Assembly (NCBI GenBank): GCA_963710495.1
Contig: CAVQAI010000009.1
Location: 1-64,000 of the forward strand
Reading direction: 5' to 3'
Source of the DNA: Bog-756 sp963710495
GTDB lineage: Bacteria > Actinomycetota > Acidimicrobiia > Acidimicrobiales > RAAP-2
DNA length: 64,000 nucleotides
Shown here piece after piece: positions 53,369 through 61,950 of this stretch. Each line of letters opens with the position of its first letter. Position 1 is the first letter of the stretch. Both the position numbers and the translations under genes were made by a program. Below the pieces are notes generated by a model. It ran no database searches, had not been told where the DNA came from, and saw only the letters and a list, made by a program, of their open reading frames with translations.

Positions 53369-54001
53369 ATGCAAGACTCGGGGACGATGACCGAGTCGCC
53401 CGATGTCGTCTTCCGGCGTGGGCTCGACTTCTTCACCGGCGCCGTCGACCTGCTGAGCGGTGCCGACTGGGAGCGGCCATCGCCTTGTGAGGGGTGGCGC
53501 GCCGTCGACGTGGTCGGCCATGTCGGGACGGCCGTCGAGTTCGGGACGAGACTCCTGCGGGGCGAGCAACCCGACTGGGCACCGGCCGACCCGCCCGGAG
53601 ACGTCGTCGGGGGTGATCCGGCCACCTGGTGGCTCGGGCTCACCGGACCGGCCCGTGATGCCCTGGAGGACGCCGACCTCGAACGGGTCATCGAATCGCC
53701 CGTCGGGCCGCGGTCGATCGCCGAGGGGCTGCGCTTTCCGGCCCTCGACCTCTTCATCCATGGCTGGGACATCGCTCGCACCATCGGCCAGGAAGTGACG
53801 CTTCCCGCCGATGTCATCGAATTCGCCCACGCCGCCATCGACCCCCTGCCGGAAGAGAGGGTGCGCAGCCCGCGGGTCTTCGGCGCCCGGGTTCCGGCAC
53901 CGCTGGGGTCCACCTCGTCCCATGCCTGCTTGGCCTGGACGGGCCGGGATCCCTTCTGGAGCGCGCCCGACCGGGACGCCGATCCAGCTCACCGCCCCTG
54001 A
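53369..54001 (+). CDS. DinB/MDMPI superfamily protein (TIGR03086-type)
   Basis: A 210-residue four-helix-bundle protein like the mycothiol-dependent maleylpyruvate isomerase N-terminal domain. Motifs are the WERPSPCEGWRAVDVVGHV region and PALDLFIHGWDIARTIGQ; His in VVGH and in IHGWD are the expected metal ligands. Mycothiol is the actinobacterial thiol, so a thiol-transfer role is plausible but unproven. A second ATG at 53387 (MTESPDVV) could be the true start. Confidence 0.78.
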   Translation: MQDSGTMTESPDVVFRRGLDFFTGAVDLLSGADWERPSPCEGWRAVDVVGHVGTAVEFGTRLLRGEQPDWAPADPPGDVVGGDPATWWLGLTGPARDALEDADLERVIESPVGPRSIAEGLRFPALDLFIHGWDIARTIGQEVTLPADVIEFAHAAIDPLPEERVRSPRVFGARVPAPLGSTSSHACLAWTGRDPFWSAPDRDADPAHRP

Positions 54002-54051
54002 CCGTCGACGGCCATGGGGGCGGTATCCTCGTGGCAGGAGGCGCCGCCGCG

Positions 54052-54303
54052 ATGGAACACGACCCCGACGAGCTCGCCTTCGACGACCTCTACGGTGCGG
54101 AGTCGTACTTCCGCACGTGCGGGCGCTGTGGGGCCAGGACCACGCCCCGCTGGTCCGAGTCCGCCTGCCTGGAGGAGGCCAGGCGGTACGGATGGCGCCG
54201 CGTCCCGGAGTCCGACCGCCCCGGCGCCCGCCGCCTGGACCTGTGCGGGACCTGTGCCGAAGAAGCCGGTTACGGGCCACCCCTGGCCGGCTGGGGCTAC
54301 TGA
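54052..54303 (+). CDS. Small zinc-ribbon protein
   Basis: An 83-residue acidic protein with CGRC and CGTC pairs about 40 residues apart, which can form a zinc ribbon. The rest is charged and Trp/Arg-rich (EEARRYGWRRVPES). GGAGG lies 9 bp before the ATG. No family recognised. It stands alone between the DinB-type gene and a convergent hydrolase. Confidence 0.5.
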   Translation: MEHDPDELAFDDLYGAESYFRTCGRCGARTTPRWSESACLEEARRYGWRRVPESDRPGARRLDLCGTCAEEAGYGPPLAGWGY

Positions 54304-54336
54304 CCGCACCTGGAATGGGCGATCGACCCGACGGCC

Positions 54337-55161
54337 TTACCCGACGTCCAACCGGACCAGGTCTTCGGCCACCACCACCGTTCCGTCGAAATGCCGGGCG
54401 GCCTGGTCGAGCCACTCTCCCTCGTCACCGGGCGCCGGCGCCGGCACCAGGTGGGTCAGCACGAGGGTGGTCACGCCACCTCGGGTCGCCGTCCGGGCCA
54501 CGTCGTCCACCGACGAGTGGTAGTCCAGCACGTCGTTGAGCCGGGGCAGGCCGATCTGCTCGATGAGGTCCCGCCGCACGGTGGTGTGGACGAGCACGTC
54601 CGCTCCGGCACACAGCGCGTCGAGCCCCGGGCAGGGCCGGGTGTCACCGGCGATGACCACCGACCGTCCACCCTCCTCGACCCGGTATCCCACGGTCGGG
54701 CGCACCGGGGCGTGGTCCGTGCCTGCCACGGTCACCCGCACCCCGTCGCGGTCGAAGGCCGGCCCCTCCCCCACTTCCGTGACCACCGTCGAGGGGCGCC
54801 AGGTCAGGTCCTCGTGATGGGCCAGGCGATAGTCGATGTCCCACTCCAGCATGGCCTCGGTGGCCGCCACCAGGGCGGCCGTCCCGGGCGGACCGACGAC
54901 CGGCAAGGGCGCCGGGGCGAACGAGGTGGCCCAGCGCGTCGTGATCAGATCGTTGAGGTCGGTGGTGTGGTCGCTGTGGAGGTGGGTGAGGAAGAGGCCC
55001 CGCACGGCCGCCGCGCTGGAAGCCGCCGCCGCCGCCCGCATCAGCACTCCCCGGCCGCAGTCGAAGAGGAGGTCCCCCGCCGTCGTCCGGACCAGGGTGG
55101 CCGGACCGGCCCGGCGCGGGTCCGGAAGCGGGCTTCCGCTCCCCAGGACGATGACCTCCAT
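54337..55161 (-). CDS. Metallo-beta-lactamase fold hydrolase (RNase Z/arylsulfatase-like)
   Basis: A 274-residue MBL hydrolase. The first strand MEVIVLGSGSPLPDPRR is followed by the metal motif THLHSDHTTDL (HxHxDH). Later ligands lie in GTDHAP, IAGDT and TLVLTHLVP. The GSGSP..D..R.GP start places it near RNase Z and AtsA-type arylsulfatases. A GAGGAG ribosome site lies just before the ATG at 55161; the frame extends to 55302 without similarity. Confidence 0.82.
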   Translation of the reverse strand: MEVIVLGSGSPLPDPRRAGPATLVRTTAGDLLFDCGRGVLMRAAAAASSAAAVRGLFLTHLHSDHTTDLNDLITTRWATSFAPAPLPVVGPPGTAALVAATEAMLEWDIDYRLAHHEDLTWRPSTVVTEVGEGPAFDRDGVRVTVAGTDHAPVRPTVGYRVEEGGRSVVIAGDTRPCPGLDALCAGADVLVHTTVRRDLIEQIGLPRLNDVLDYHSSVDDVARTATRGGVTTLVLTHLVPAPAPGDEGEWLDQAARHFDGTVVVAEDLVRLDVG

Positions 55162-55286
55162 GCCTGCTCCTCGCTCTCGGACGCGCCGGGGCCCCGGTTC
55201 CGGCCCGAAGATGACAGACTCTATGTCAGATTTGTGGACGAGCCACGGCCCCATCGTGGCCCGGCCGGGAAGGGAGAGGTGCACAC

Positions 55287-56102
55287 ATGACCTCTGCGCC
55301 ATCGGTGCGCTACGGCACCATCGACCCGGACTACGCCCGCCGTCTGGCCACCACCCCGGCCGACCAGGACGGTCCCGTGTGGATGGTCAACCTCATGGCC
55401 TACCGGCCCCGCGCCGACTACGCCGACGGAAGGCCGGGCGAGGTCACCGGCCGCCAGGCCGACGACCGCTACGCCCCGATCGAGTCGCTGGCCGCCGTCG
55501 GCGCCGAAGTGGTCCTCTTCGCCGACGTGGACGAGCAGTTGCTGGGGGCCACGCCCCGGTGGGACCGGGTCGCTGTGGTCAAGTACCCGACCCGCCGGGC
55601 TTTCATCGACATGCAGTCACGACCGGAGTTCGTCGAGAAGCACGCCCACAAGGACGCGGGCATGGCCCACACCATCATCATGGGGGGACAGCCCCTGTCC
55701 CACCCGATCCTTCCGGTGGACCTGCCCGAATGGTCCGACGTGCCCCATCCCCCGACCGACGAGGACGGCCCGGTCCTCGTGATCCACGTGATCCGGTTCC
55801 ACGAGGGTCAGGCCGACACCGCCATGGTCCGCTACCAAGATGCCGCCGGCGCGGTGGCCGTGCCCCAGGGCCTGCGCATCCCGGCCTGGTTCGCCGTCGA
55901 AGGCACCATCGTCGGGGACGGCCAGTCCTGGGACCAGGTACGGTTCAACGCCTTTCCCAGCAAGGCCGCCTTCATGGCCGTGGTGCTCGACCCCGACCGG
56001 CTCCAGGCGCAGCGCCACCACCGCGAGCCCGCCATCGCCGACACCTACACCATGATCCTCCGGCCGGTCGTCGACCGGCTCGAACCGTCGGTCAGTCCCT
56101 AG
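55287..56102 (+). CDS. DUF1330-like dimeric alpha-beta barrel protein
   Basis: A 271-residue cytoplasmic protein with two ferredoxin-like halves. The first contains WMVNLMAYRPRADY and VVKYPTRRAFIDM. The second contains VLVIHVIRFHEG and VRFNAFPSKAAFMAVV. The F/Y-P-S-x-x-A-F pattern is typical of DUF1330 and related stress-responsive barrels. It appears to be an internal duplication. Ligand unknown. GGAGAGG precedes the ATG. The stop is shared with the opposite-strand nitroreductase in a 4-bp convergent overlap. Confidence 0.7.
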   Translation: MTSAPSVRYGTIDPDYARRLATTPADQDGPVWMVNLMAYRPRADYADGRPGEVTGRQADDRYAPIESLAAVGAEVVLFADVDEQLLGATPRWDRVAVVKYPTRRAFIDMQSRPEFVEKHAHKDAGMAHTIIMGGQPLSHPILPVDLPEWSDVPHPPTDEDGPVLVIHVIRFHEGQADTAMVRYQDAAGAVAVPQGLRIPAWFAVEGTIVGDGQSWDQVRFNAFPSKAAFMAVVLDPDRLQAQRHHREPAIADTYTMILRPVVDRLEPSVSP

Positions 56103-56722
56103 CTGCTCGGCCCGGGGACCTGGCCGTCAGGCTCCGAGCCGAAGGGGCGGTCGTCCTCCCCGACCAGGGTGACCAGCACGCCGAGGTCGACCGGCCCCTC
56201 CTCCCCCCGGGGCTTCCTACTCGGCGATCCCGGGGGGCCGAGGTTGACCCAGCCCAACAGCCGCTCGTCGTCACGCAACTTGAACAGGGCCCGAACGGGC
56301 CCGGCATCGACCACCGCCGCGCTCTTCCACACCGCTCCGAAGCCCAGGGCGGTAGCGGCCAGCACCATCGCATACCCCGTGCACGAGGCCGAGGCGACCT
56401 GCTCCCAGACCGGGACATTGGAACCGGGCCGGGGCGAGGCGATCAGCGCCACGGCGCAGGGCGCGGCATGGGCCTTCCCGCGCATCTTGGCCACGGCCGC
56501 CTCGGGCTGGTCCGGGCCCCGGAGCTGGCGCAAGCCCGCTTCCAGGGCATCGGCGAACCGGTTCTGGCCGGCGCCACTGATCACCGCGAACCGCCAGGGG
56601 CGCAACCCCCCGTGGTCGGGCACGGTGGTGGCCGCCTGCAGGATCCGGGCCAACTGGTCGCGGTCCGGCGGCGTCCCGTCGCGCCGCGGTTCCGACCGGG
56701 GCGCGGCGAGGTGCTCGACCAT
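56099..56722 (-). CDS. Nitroreductase family protein
   Basis: A 207-residue FMN-type oxidoreductase. The phosphate/FMN-binding loop PDHGGLRPWRFAVI replaces the more common PSGGNxQPWRF, and the later motif GYAMVLAATALGFGAVWKS matches the RutE/YdjA-like branch. GWVNLGPP is the family's C-terminal strand. ATG 56722 has GGTGG seven bases upstream; a GTG at 56749 is also in frame. It is on the same strand as the htrA gene upstream. Confidence 0.8.
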   Translation of the reverse strand: MVEHLAAPRSEPRRDGTPPDRDQLARILQAATTVPDHGGLRPWRFAVISGAGQNRFADALEAGLRQLRGPDQPEAAVAKMRGKAHAAPCAVALIASPRPGSNVPVWEQVASASCTGYAMVLAATALGFGAVWKSAAVVDAGPVRALFKLRDDERLLGWVNLGPPGSPSRKPRGEEGPVDLGVLVTLVGEDDRPFGSEPDGQVPGPSS

Positions 56723-56878
56723 CCGGCCGCCACCATCGTCAGCGGTCACGGTCCGCTCGGGCGGCTGGCGGCCTGCGCCGCGGTGCTCTCGATCGGCCGG
56801 GTCACGATCCTCCCAACCTAGAAGACGGGTCGACGCCACCGCATCCTGGCCGACGGGCGGCCCGCCCGCCGTCCGGGG

Positions 56879-58416
56879 TCAGCCCCCGGTCTGGCCCGGG
56901 TTCTGGGTGGCGGAGGACAGGGTGGCGGTCACCATCATCTGGGCCTGGCCCCGGTAGAACCCGATCTTGACGCTTTGTCCCGGTTTCTTGCCCTCCACAT
57001 CGGTGGCCAGCTGGTCGGCGCTGGTGATGGCCTGGCCGTCGAAGGACGTGACGACATCGGCCTGCTGGATGCCGGCCACGTCGGCCGGTGAGCCTTGGAC
57101 GACCTGCGGTCACCACCGCCCCCTGGTTGGGCACGAAGTTGTATTCGCTCCGCAGCTGGCTGGTCAGCGTCACCACGTCGACGCCGAGGAACCCGGAGCC
57201 CGATTGGGTGCCGCTGCTGATCGACTTGTTGCGCAGCGAGGGCAGCAACTGGTTGATCTTGTTGGAGGGGATGGCGAACCCGATGTTCTGGGCCTGCGAC
57301 GTGCCGTCGCTGCTGGCCGCCACCGCCGTGTTCATCCCGATGACCTTGCCGGAGCTGTCGATGAGCGGGCCGCCCGAGTTGCCAGGATTGATGGCCGCGT
57401 CGGTCTGGAACATGTTGGTCAGCGTTTCGGTCCCGGTGCCCGAGGGGTCGCTGGCCTGCACCGTCCGCCCGGTGGCGGAGATGATCCCCTGCGTCACGGT
57501 CGGCGAGCCGGCCGACAGCCCGAGTGCGTTGCCGATGGCGACCACCGCGTCACCGATCTGGACGTTGTCGGAGTCGCCGTAGGTCACCGTCGGGAGGTTG
57601 GAGGCCCCCTTGATCTGCAGCAGGGCTACGTCGTTGGTCGGATCGGTGTCGATGAGGGTGGCCGGCATCGAGCTCGTCTTGCCCCACAACGTGACCGTGA
57701 TGGTGGTCGCTCCGGAGATCACATGGTTGTTGGTCACCACCTCACCGTTCGGGGTGATGATCATGCCGGTGCCTTGATCGTCCTGGACCCCGCCGCTCCC
57801 GCCCCCGAGGAAGCCCTGCGACGCCGACTGCGTTGACTGGGCGTCGATCGAGACCACGGCGGGCAGCACTTTGGCGATGACCGACTCGATGTTGGTCGTG
57901 CCGTTGAGGAGTGCCGGTCCCGCCGAGATCTCCTTCAGCGTGGTGGAACCGTCCGAGTTGTTGGTGGCGGCCACGATGCCACCGCCGATCAGCGCACCGA
58001 CCAGGGCGGCGGCCACCGTGACGACAGCCCACAGCCAGCCCGGTGACCGACGACCGGCCGGACGCGTCTCCTGGCCGGGTGGCGTGGGGCCGATCGGACC
58101 CCACACGGGGACGATGGTCGAAGGGGGCACTCCGGTCGGCGGTTGGTAGGCAGCGCCGGGATCGGGAAGTGTTGGCGATGCGGCGCCCCCCGGCGGTGGT
58201 GGTACGGGGGAACGGGGAACCGGCTGCGTCGGCGTGGGCGTGACTTCGGCGGTGTCCTCGCCGGCGACCGGGCCGAGCGGGACGGCGTCGGAGCCCGGTG
58301 CGGCGGCGGGGAGCGGCGGGTGGCACCGGAGCAGTGGGCGAGGTCGGAGCGGTGGGCGGCACACCGTCCGGGTCGGCATCCGGGCGAGCTTGATCGTCGG
58401 CCTCCGAATGCTCCAT
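56879..58416 (-). CDS. HtrA/DegP-type trypsin-like serine protease with PDZ domain, two frameshifts
   Basis: An envelope quality-control protease anchored in the membrane. A Pro-rich cytoplasmic N-terminus (MEHSEADDQARPDADPDGV) is followed by one membrane helix (VTVAAALVGALIGGGIVAA) and the protease domain. The triad is His in VVTNNHVISG, Asp in TNDVALLQIKG and Ser in INPGNSGGPL. The PDZ domain includes VAGIQQADVVTSFDG. Frameshifts lie near 58305 (cccc for ccc) and near 57107 (one extra g in the minus-strand sense); correcting both gives one protein of about 510 residues. AGGAGG lies 4 bp before the ATG. Sequence error is likelier than decay. Confidence 0.88.
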
Positions 58417-58609
58417 GACGCCTCCTGAAGGGCTGGTAACCCGGCCTCTGTGCGCGAGCCAGACCCGGAGGTCCCACCTCGTGTCGACATGGTACGGCGG
58501 CGGTGCTGGCTCAAACCCGCATTTCAGAGGGTTCTTAGCGCCTTCTTAGGCACGCCCGACACGCCGGTTCGCGGACCGGTAGGCGCCGGCAGTAGCCTGG
58601 TCGCCCGGT

Positions 58610-59878
58610 ATGGCCCATCGCATCGAGGTCGAGCTCACCAGCCACACCGGAGCGTCGTGGACGTGGCGCGCCGCCGGGGCCAAGCAGCCGCGCGGGACCG
58701 TCGAGGGCGACCTGGTCCCGGCCGGCTCGGGTGTCGGTTCGGTGTTGCGGGCCGAGGTCGAGACCACCCTCGACGGCACCGCGGTGATCGCGCTCTTGCC
58801 CAGCAAGGTCAAGACCGAGGGCCGCAAGGCCGAGCGAATCGAAGTGATCGGCACGCCGACGCGTGGACCGGACGTCAACGTGGTGCTGGCCGGCAAGGGT
58901 TCTCGGCCACGGGACGGCGGTTCCGACGGTCGACGGCCGGCCGGGCGTCGGCCGTCGAAGGACCGGGCCCGGCGCGAACGCACCGGCGACCGGCCCGACG
59001 CGCCGAGTGCGGACGGGGCCGAGGCACCCAGGGGCCGCCGCCCGAGTGGTCCGCGACGGGAGGGTCCCCGGGCTGCTCCCCGACGCGACGGCCCACGCCG
59101 CGTCACCCCGTCGAACACCTACCGGAACGCCGCCTTGGCCACGCTGCGGCCGGAGCAGCTGCCGGTGGCCGAGCAGCTGCTCCGGGGCGGTATCCCGGCG
59201 GTCCGCCACGCCATCGAGGAGCAGAACGGCCGCGCCCGGGCCGACGGCCGGCCCGAGGTCACCCCGGAGCCGCTCCTGGCCATGGCCGAACAGCTCCTAC
59301 CCGTGGTCAACCTGGCCGCTTGGAAGGATCGGGCGGCCGCCGCCCGGGCCGCCGGCCGGGACGTCCCGCTCCGCGAGCTCCGATCGATCGTGGCCAGCGG
59401 CTCGACCGTCACCCTCGACGACGAGGGCACCGAGATGGCCTCGGCCCTGCGCACCTCCCTCGACGAGCGGGTCACGGCCTTGCGTGATCGCTGGGTCGAG
59501 CGGATCACCTCCGCCCTGGACGCCGGCCGGGTGGTCGACGCCGTTCGGGCCTCCATCCGCCCCCCCGAACCGGCGGCCCGCCTCTCGGCCGAGCTGGCGG
59601 TTCGTCTGGCCGAGGCCGCCGGGCAGGCCATGTCGGTCGACACCTCTCCGGCCGACTGGGCCGCCCTCCTCGACGTGGTGGTCGACTCCCCGGTGCGCCG
59701 CACGGTGAAGCCCCAGAGTCTGCCGGCCGGTGCCGACGACGCCTTGCTGGCCGCGGCCCGCAAGGCCTCCGGCTACGTGCCCGAACTGGCCCGGCTCATG
59801 GGCATCCCCATCCCCCCGCCGCCGGGGCCGCGACGGCCGGTTCCCGCCCGTTCGGCCTCGGGCCGGCGCGCTTCCTGA
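58610..59878 (+). CDS. Conserved protein with Arg-rich linker, unknown function
   Basis: A 422-residue cytoplasmic protein in three parts. Residues 1-85 look like a small beta-barrel (MAHRIEVELTSHTG; VGSVLRAEVETTLDGTAVIAL). Residues about 90-165 are an Arg/Pro/Gly/Asp-rich disordered linker with several RRP or RRR runs. The rest is helical (ALATLRPEQLPVAEQLLRGG; ERITSALDAGRVVDAVRAS). The layout suggests a nucleic-acid-associated protein, but I recognise no family. It is divergent from htrA. Confidence 0.65.
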   Translation: MAHRIEVELTSHTGASWTWRAAGAKQPRGTVEGDLVPAGSGVGSVLRAEVETTLDGTAVIALLPSKVKTEGRKAERIEVIGTPTRGPDVNVVLAGKGSRPRDGGSDGRRPAGRRPSKDRARRERTGDRPDAPSADGAEAPRGRRPSGPRREGPRAAPRRDGPRRVTPSNTYRNAALATLRPEQLPVAEQLLRGGIPAVRHAIEEQNGRARADGRPEVTPEPLLAMAEQLLPVVNLAAWKDRAAAARAAGRDVPLRELRSIVASGSTVTLDDEGTEMASALRTSLDERVTALRDRWVERITSALDAGRVVDAVRASIRPPEPAARLSAELAVRLAEAAGQAMSVDTSPADWAALLDVVVDSPVRRTVKPQSLPAGADDALLAAARKASGYVPELARLMGIPIPPPPGPRRPVPARSASGRRAS

Positions 59879-59895
59879 CCGTCCCGCCGGTCCGA

Positions 59896-60381
59896 TCATC
59901 CCCTCAGGGGCTTTGACCGGTACATGGTGAGCATCCGGGCCTTGAACCCGGCCGACTCGAAGAAGTTCTTCGCCTGGCGATCGCCGGGGAGGGCGATACC
60001 GTCGATCCCCTCGGCGTCTCGCTCGTCGAACCAGGAGAGCGCCGCCTCGAGCAGCCGGTGCCCGAGACCGACGCCCCGCGCCTCGGGCTCGACGTAGCAG
60101 GCATCGAGGACCCCGCGCCGCGTCCCACGCCCGGGCTCGACCAGGTGTCCGCAGGCGAAGCCGGTCACCACCCCTTCCAGTGTTCCGACCAGCACGAAGG
60201 CCCCGGCCGTCCCGATCCCGTCGACCACCCGCTCGCCCAGCCCGGTGCCGTCGGAGGCGGACGGGTCGGCCTCGAACAGCAACGGGCCGCCGCGCTGGCC
60301 GAGCAGCCCGGTGGCGAGCTCCGTGGACAGCTCTCGCAGGCGGGGGGTGTCATCGGCCGTCGCCGGTCGGACCGCGTCCAT
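59896..60381 (-). CDS. GNAT family N-acetyltransferase
   Basis: A 161-residue acetyltransferase. The acetyl-CoA site is in YVEPEARGVGLGHRLLEAAL (R/Q-x-x-G-x-G/A pattern as RGVGLG). The C-terminal LPGDRQAKNFFESAGFKARM is the usual GNAT end. The protein starts MDAVRPATADDTPRLRELS with a GGGGGAGAG site upstream. Substrate unknown. It sits 37 bp downstream of a conserved orphan on the same strand. Confidence 0.83.
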   Translation of the reverse strand: MDAVRPATADDTPRLRELSTELATGLLGQRGGPLLFEADPSASDGTGLGERVVDGIGTAGAFVLVGTLEGVVTGFACGHLVEPGRGTRRGVLDACYVEPEARGVGLGHRLLEAALSWFDERDAEGIDGIALPGDRQAKNFFESAGFKARMLTMYRSKPLRG

Positions 60382-60418
60382 CGTCGCTCTCCCCCGGGGA
60401 CGCGCCGGCCGGTCCGGC

Positions 60419-60961
60419 TCAGGACCGCTCGTCGAGCAGCTGGTCGACCCGGCTGAGGATGGTCCGGCGGCCTCGGGTCGAGGCCTCGTAGGCCCGCACC
60501 GACACCAATTCGGCCCGGGTGAGGCCGTCGAGACGTTGGACCACCTGGGAGGCCGACAGGGTGTCGAAGCCGGGGATGGCCAACGTCGACACCAAGGGCA
60601 CGTGACCGTTGCGCACCGAAGCGGGTGGCGCGGGCCGCGGCGCTGACCGAGGGCGGGGAGGGACGGCCGTCCCGGCCGCACCATCAAATGGAGTTGGCGC
60701 CCTGGCCGACGGCGGTGGCGACCCGCCGAGCAACCCGCCGGTCCGGCGGTGGAGCTCCCTCTGGCCCTTCCTGACCGCGAAGTGCCCGACCGCCCGTGCC
60801 GAGTTCACTCGGACACCCAGGTGTTCGCGTCCCTTGGCCGCCAGCCGCGGCAGCTCCTCGGCGGCGGAGACCGCCATGCCCGCCGGGATGAAGACCAGCA
60901 GATCCCACAGCCGCTCGTTGATGGACCGGTCTCCCGGCGCGTCATGTTGTGGATCGGGCAT
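60419..60961 (-). CDS. Conserved hypothetical protein
   Basis: A 180-residue protein with an N-terminal segment VFIPAGMAVSAAEELPRLA, a basic middle, a Pro/Ala-rich linker and a C-terminal helical unit (TLSASQVVQRLDGLTRAELV; TRGRRTILSRVDQLLDERS) that resembles Rho-N/SAP-like helical DNA- or RNA-binding pairs. There is no signal peptide. GGGAG lies 6 bp before the ATG. It forms a unit with the DUF4193 gene 11 bp upstream. Confidence 0.6.
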   Translation of the reverse strand: MPDPQHDAPGDRSINERLWDLLVFIPAGMAVSAAEELPRLAAKGREHLGVRVNSARAVGHFAVRKGQRELHRRTGGLLGGSPPPSARAPTPFDGAAGTAVPPRPRSAPRPAPPASVRNGHVPLVSTLAIPGFDTLSASQVVQRLDGLTRAELVSVRAYEASTRGRRTILSRVDQLLDERS

Positions 60962-60972
60962 CGTGACTCCCG

Positions 60973-61455
60973 TCAGACGCAGTCGCGACAGAGCATCTTC
61001 TTCCTGTCCGCCAACTGGTTGGGATGCTTGACGAGGAAGCACGACCGGCAGACGAACTCGCCGGGCTGCTTGGGCAGCACCCGTTCGACACCGTCACCGG
61101 TGCGGTCCTCGGGTTCAGGTGGCTCGTCCTCGTCCTCGACCTCTTCGACGACCAGGCGCTCCTTCAGGATGGTGTCGAGGCTGGCCTCGACGTCCTCATC
61201 CTCGGGCTCGTCCTCCTCTTCCTCCTCGGAGTCCTCTCCCGCCTTGACCGGGGCCTTGGCGCCCGCTGCGGGGACTTCCTCGACCTCGTCTACGTCCTCT
61301 TCCTCATCGGCGACGAGCGCGGTGTCGTCATCCTCGTCGGGGACGGCCAACGTCTCGTCCTCGGCAATGAGGTCGTCGTCATCCTCCGCCAGCTCGTCGA
61401 GGTCCTCCTCGACCAGCTCGTCGGGCCCTTCGACTTCGTCGAGTTCTTGTGGCAT
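60973..61455 (-). CDS. DUF4193 acidic zinc-binding protein
   Basis: A 160-residue protein that is extremely acidic through residues 10-130 (runs of Glu/Asp) and ends in a compact Cys finger: CRSCFLVKHPNQLADRKKM then CRDC. This ending is the DUF4193 signature, a family almost confined to actinobacteria. Its role is not established. The ATG at 61455 (MPQELDEVEG) fits family starts. Confidence 0.85.
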   Translation of the reverse strand: MPQELDEVEGPDELVEEDLDELAEDDDDLIAEDETLAVPDEDDDTALVADEEEDVDEVEEVPAAGAKAPVKAGEDSEEEEEDEPEDEDVEASLDTILKERLVVEEVEDEDEPPEPEDRTGDGVERVLPKQPGEFVCRSCFLVKHPNQLADRKKMLCRDCV

Positions 61456-61950
61456 CTCGGTCTTTCGATGTGATTTGGGCGGAGCATAGACGGTTCGCGC
61501 CGGCGTCCCGTCCACACTGCCGGTGGCTGAACGCCCCCAGCGGCAGGGAACGGGCGCTCAGTTCGTCAGGTCCGCGCCAACCAACGAGGCCTGCCGCTTA
61601 TTCCCGCCGCGACAGGATTCTCCCGGCGTGTCCTCGACTGCCGGCTGCCGCATCCGGGATCGGTCGGGCCGCCCGGTCGGGCACAGGCGGTCGGACCCAG
61701 GGGTCTTTGGCACCATTCCCCCGCTACCTCCGGACACTTCGATCCGCCGGTCTCGGGGGAATGTTTTCTACTCGATCCCCTGGGCCTCCTCCGCCTCTCA
61801 CAACATCCCTCCCTCGAGCACCACTCACCGCATGCACTGCGGCCCGCTCGTCGGGGCGTCTGGGACTGGGCGAACGATAGGCCAACGGCACCGGCGCTCG
61901 TCAAATGTGAGGGAATGCGCCCTACCTGCGTATTTGCGAAACTTCCCAGG
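61456..61950. other. Intergenic region with no gene seen
   Basis: About 495 bp between the DUF4193 gene and the end of the ThyX-like gene. Frames that cross it have no ribosome sites and read as low-complexity Pro/Arg/Ser. I looked for the conserved cores of tRNA, 4.5S SRP RNA and RNase P RNA and saw none. It should hold the DUF4193 promoter. Confidence 0.4.

Noticed and set aside
52973..54415. 480-residue minus-strand frame
   Set aside because: Only its last 116 residues form a protein-like zinc-finger unit with its own GTG; the rest is antisense to the DinB-type and zinc-ribbon genes.
61456..61950. Possible stable RNA gene in the long gap
   Set aside because: No conserved core of tRNA, SRP RNA or RNase P RNA could be recognised by eye.
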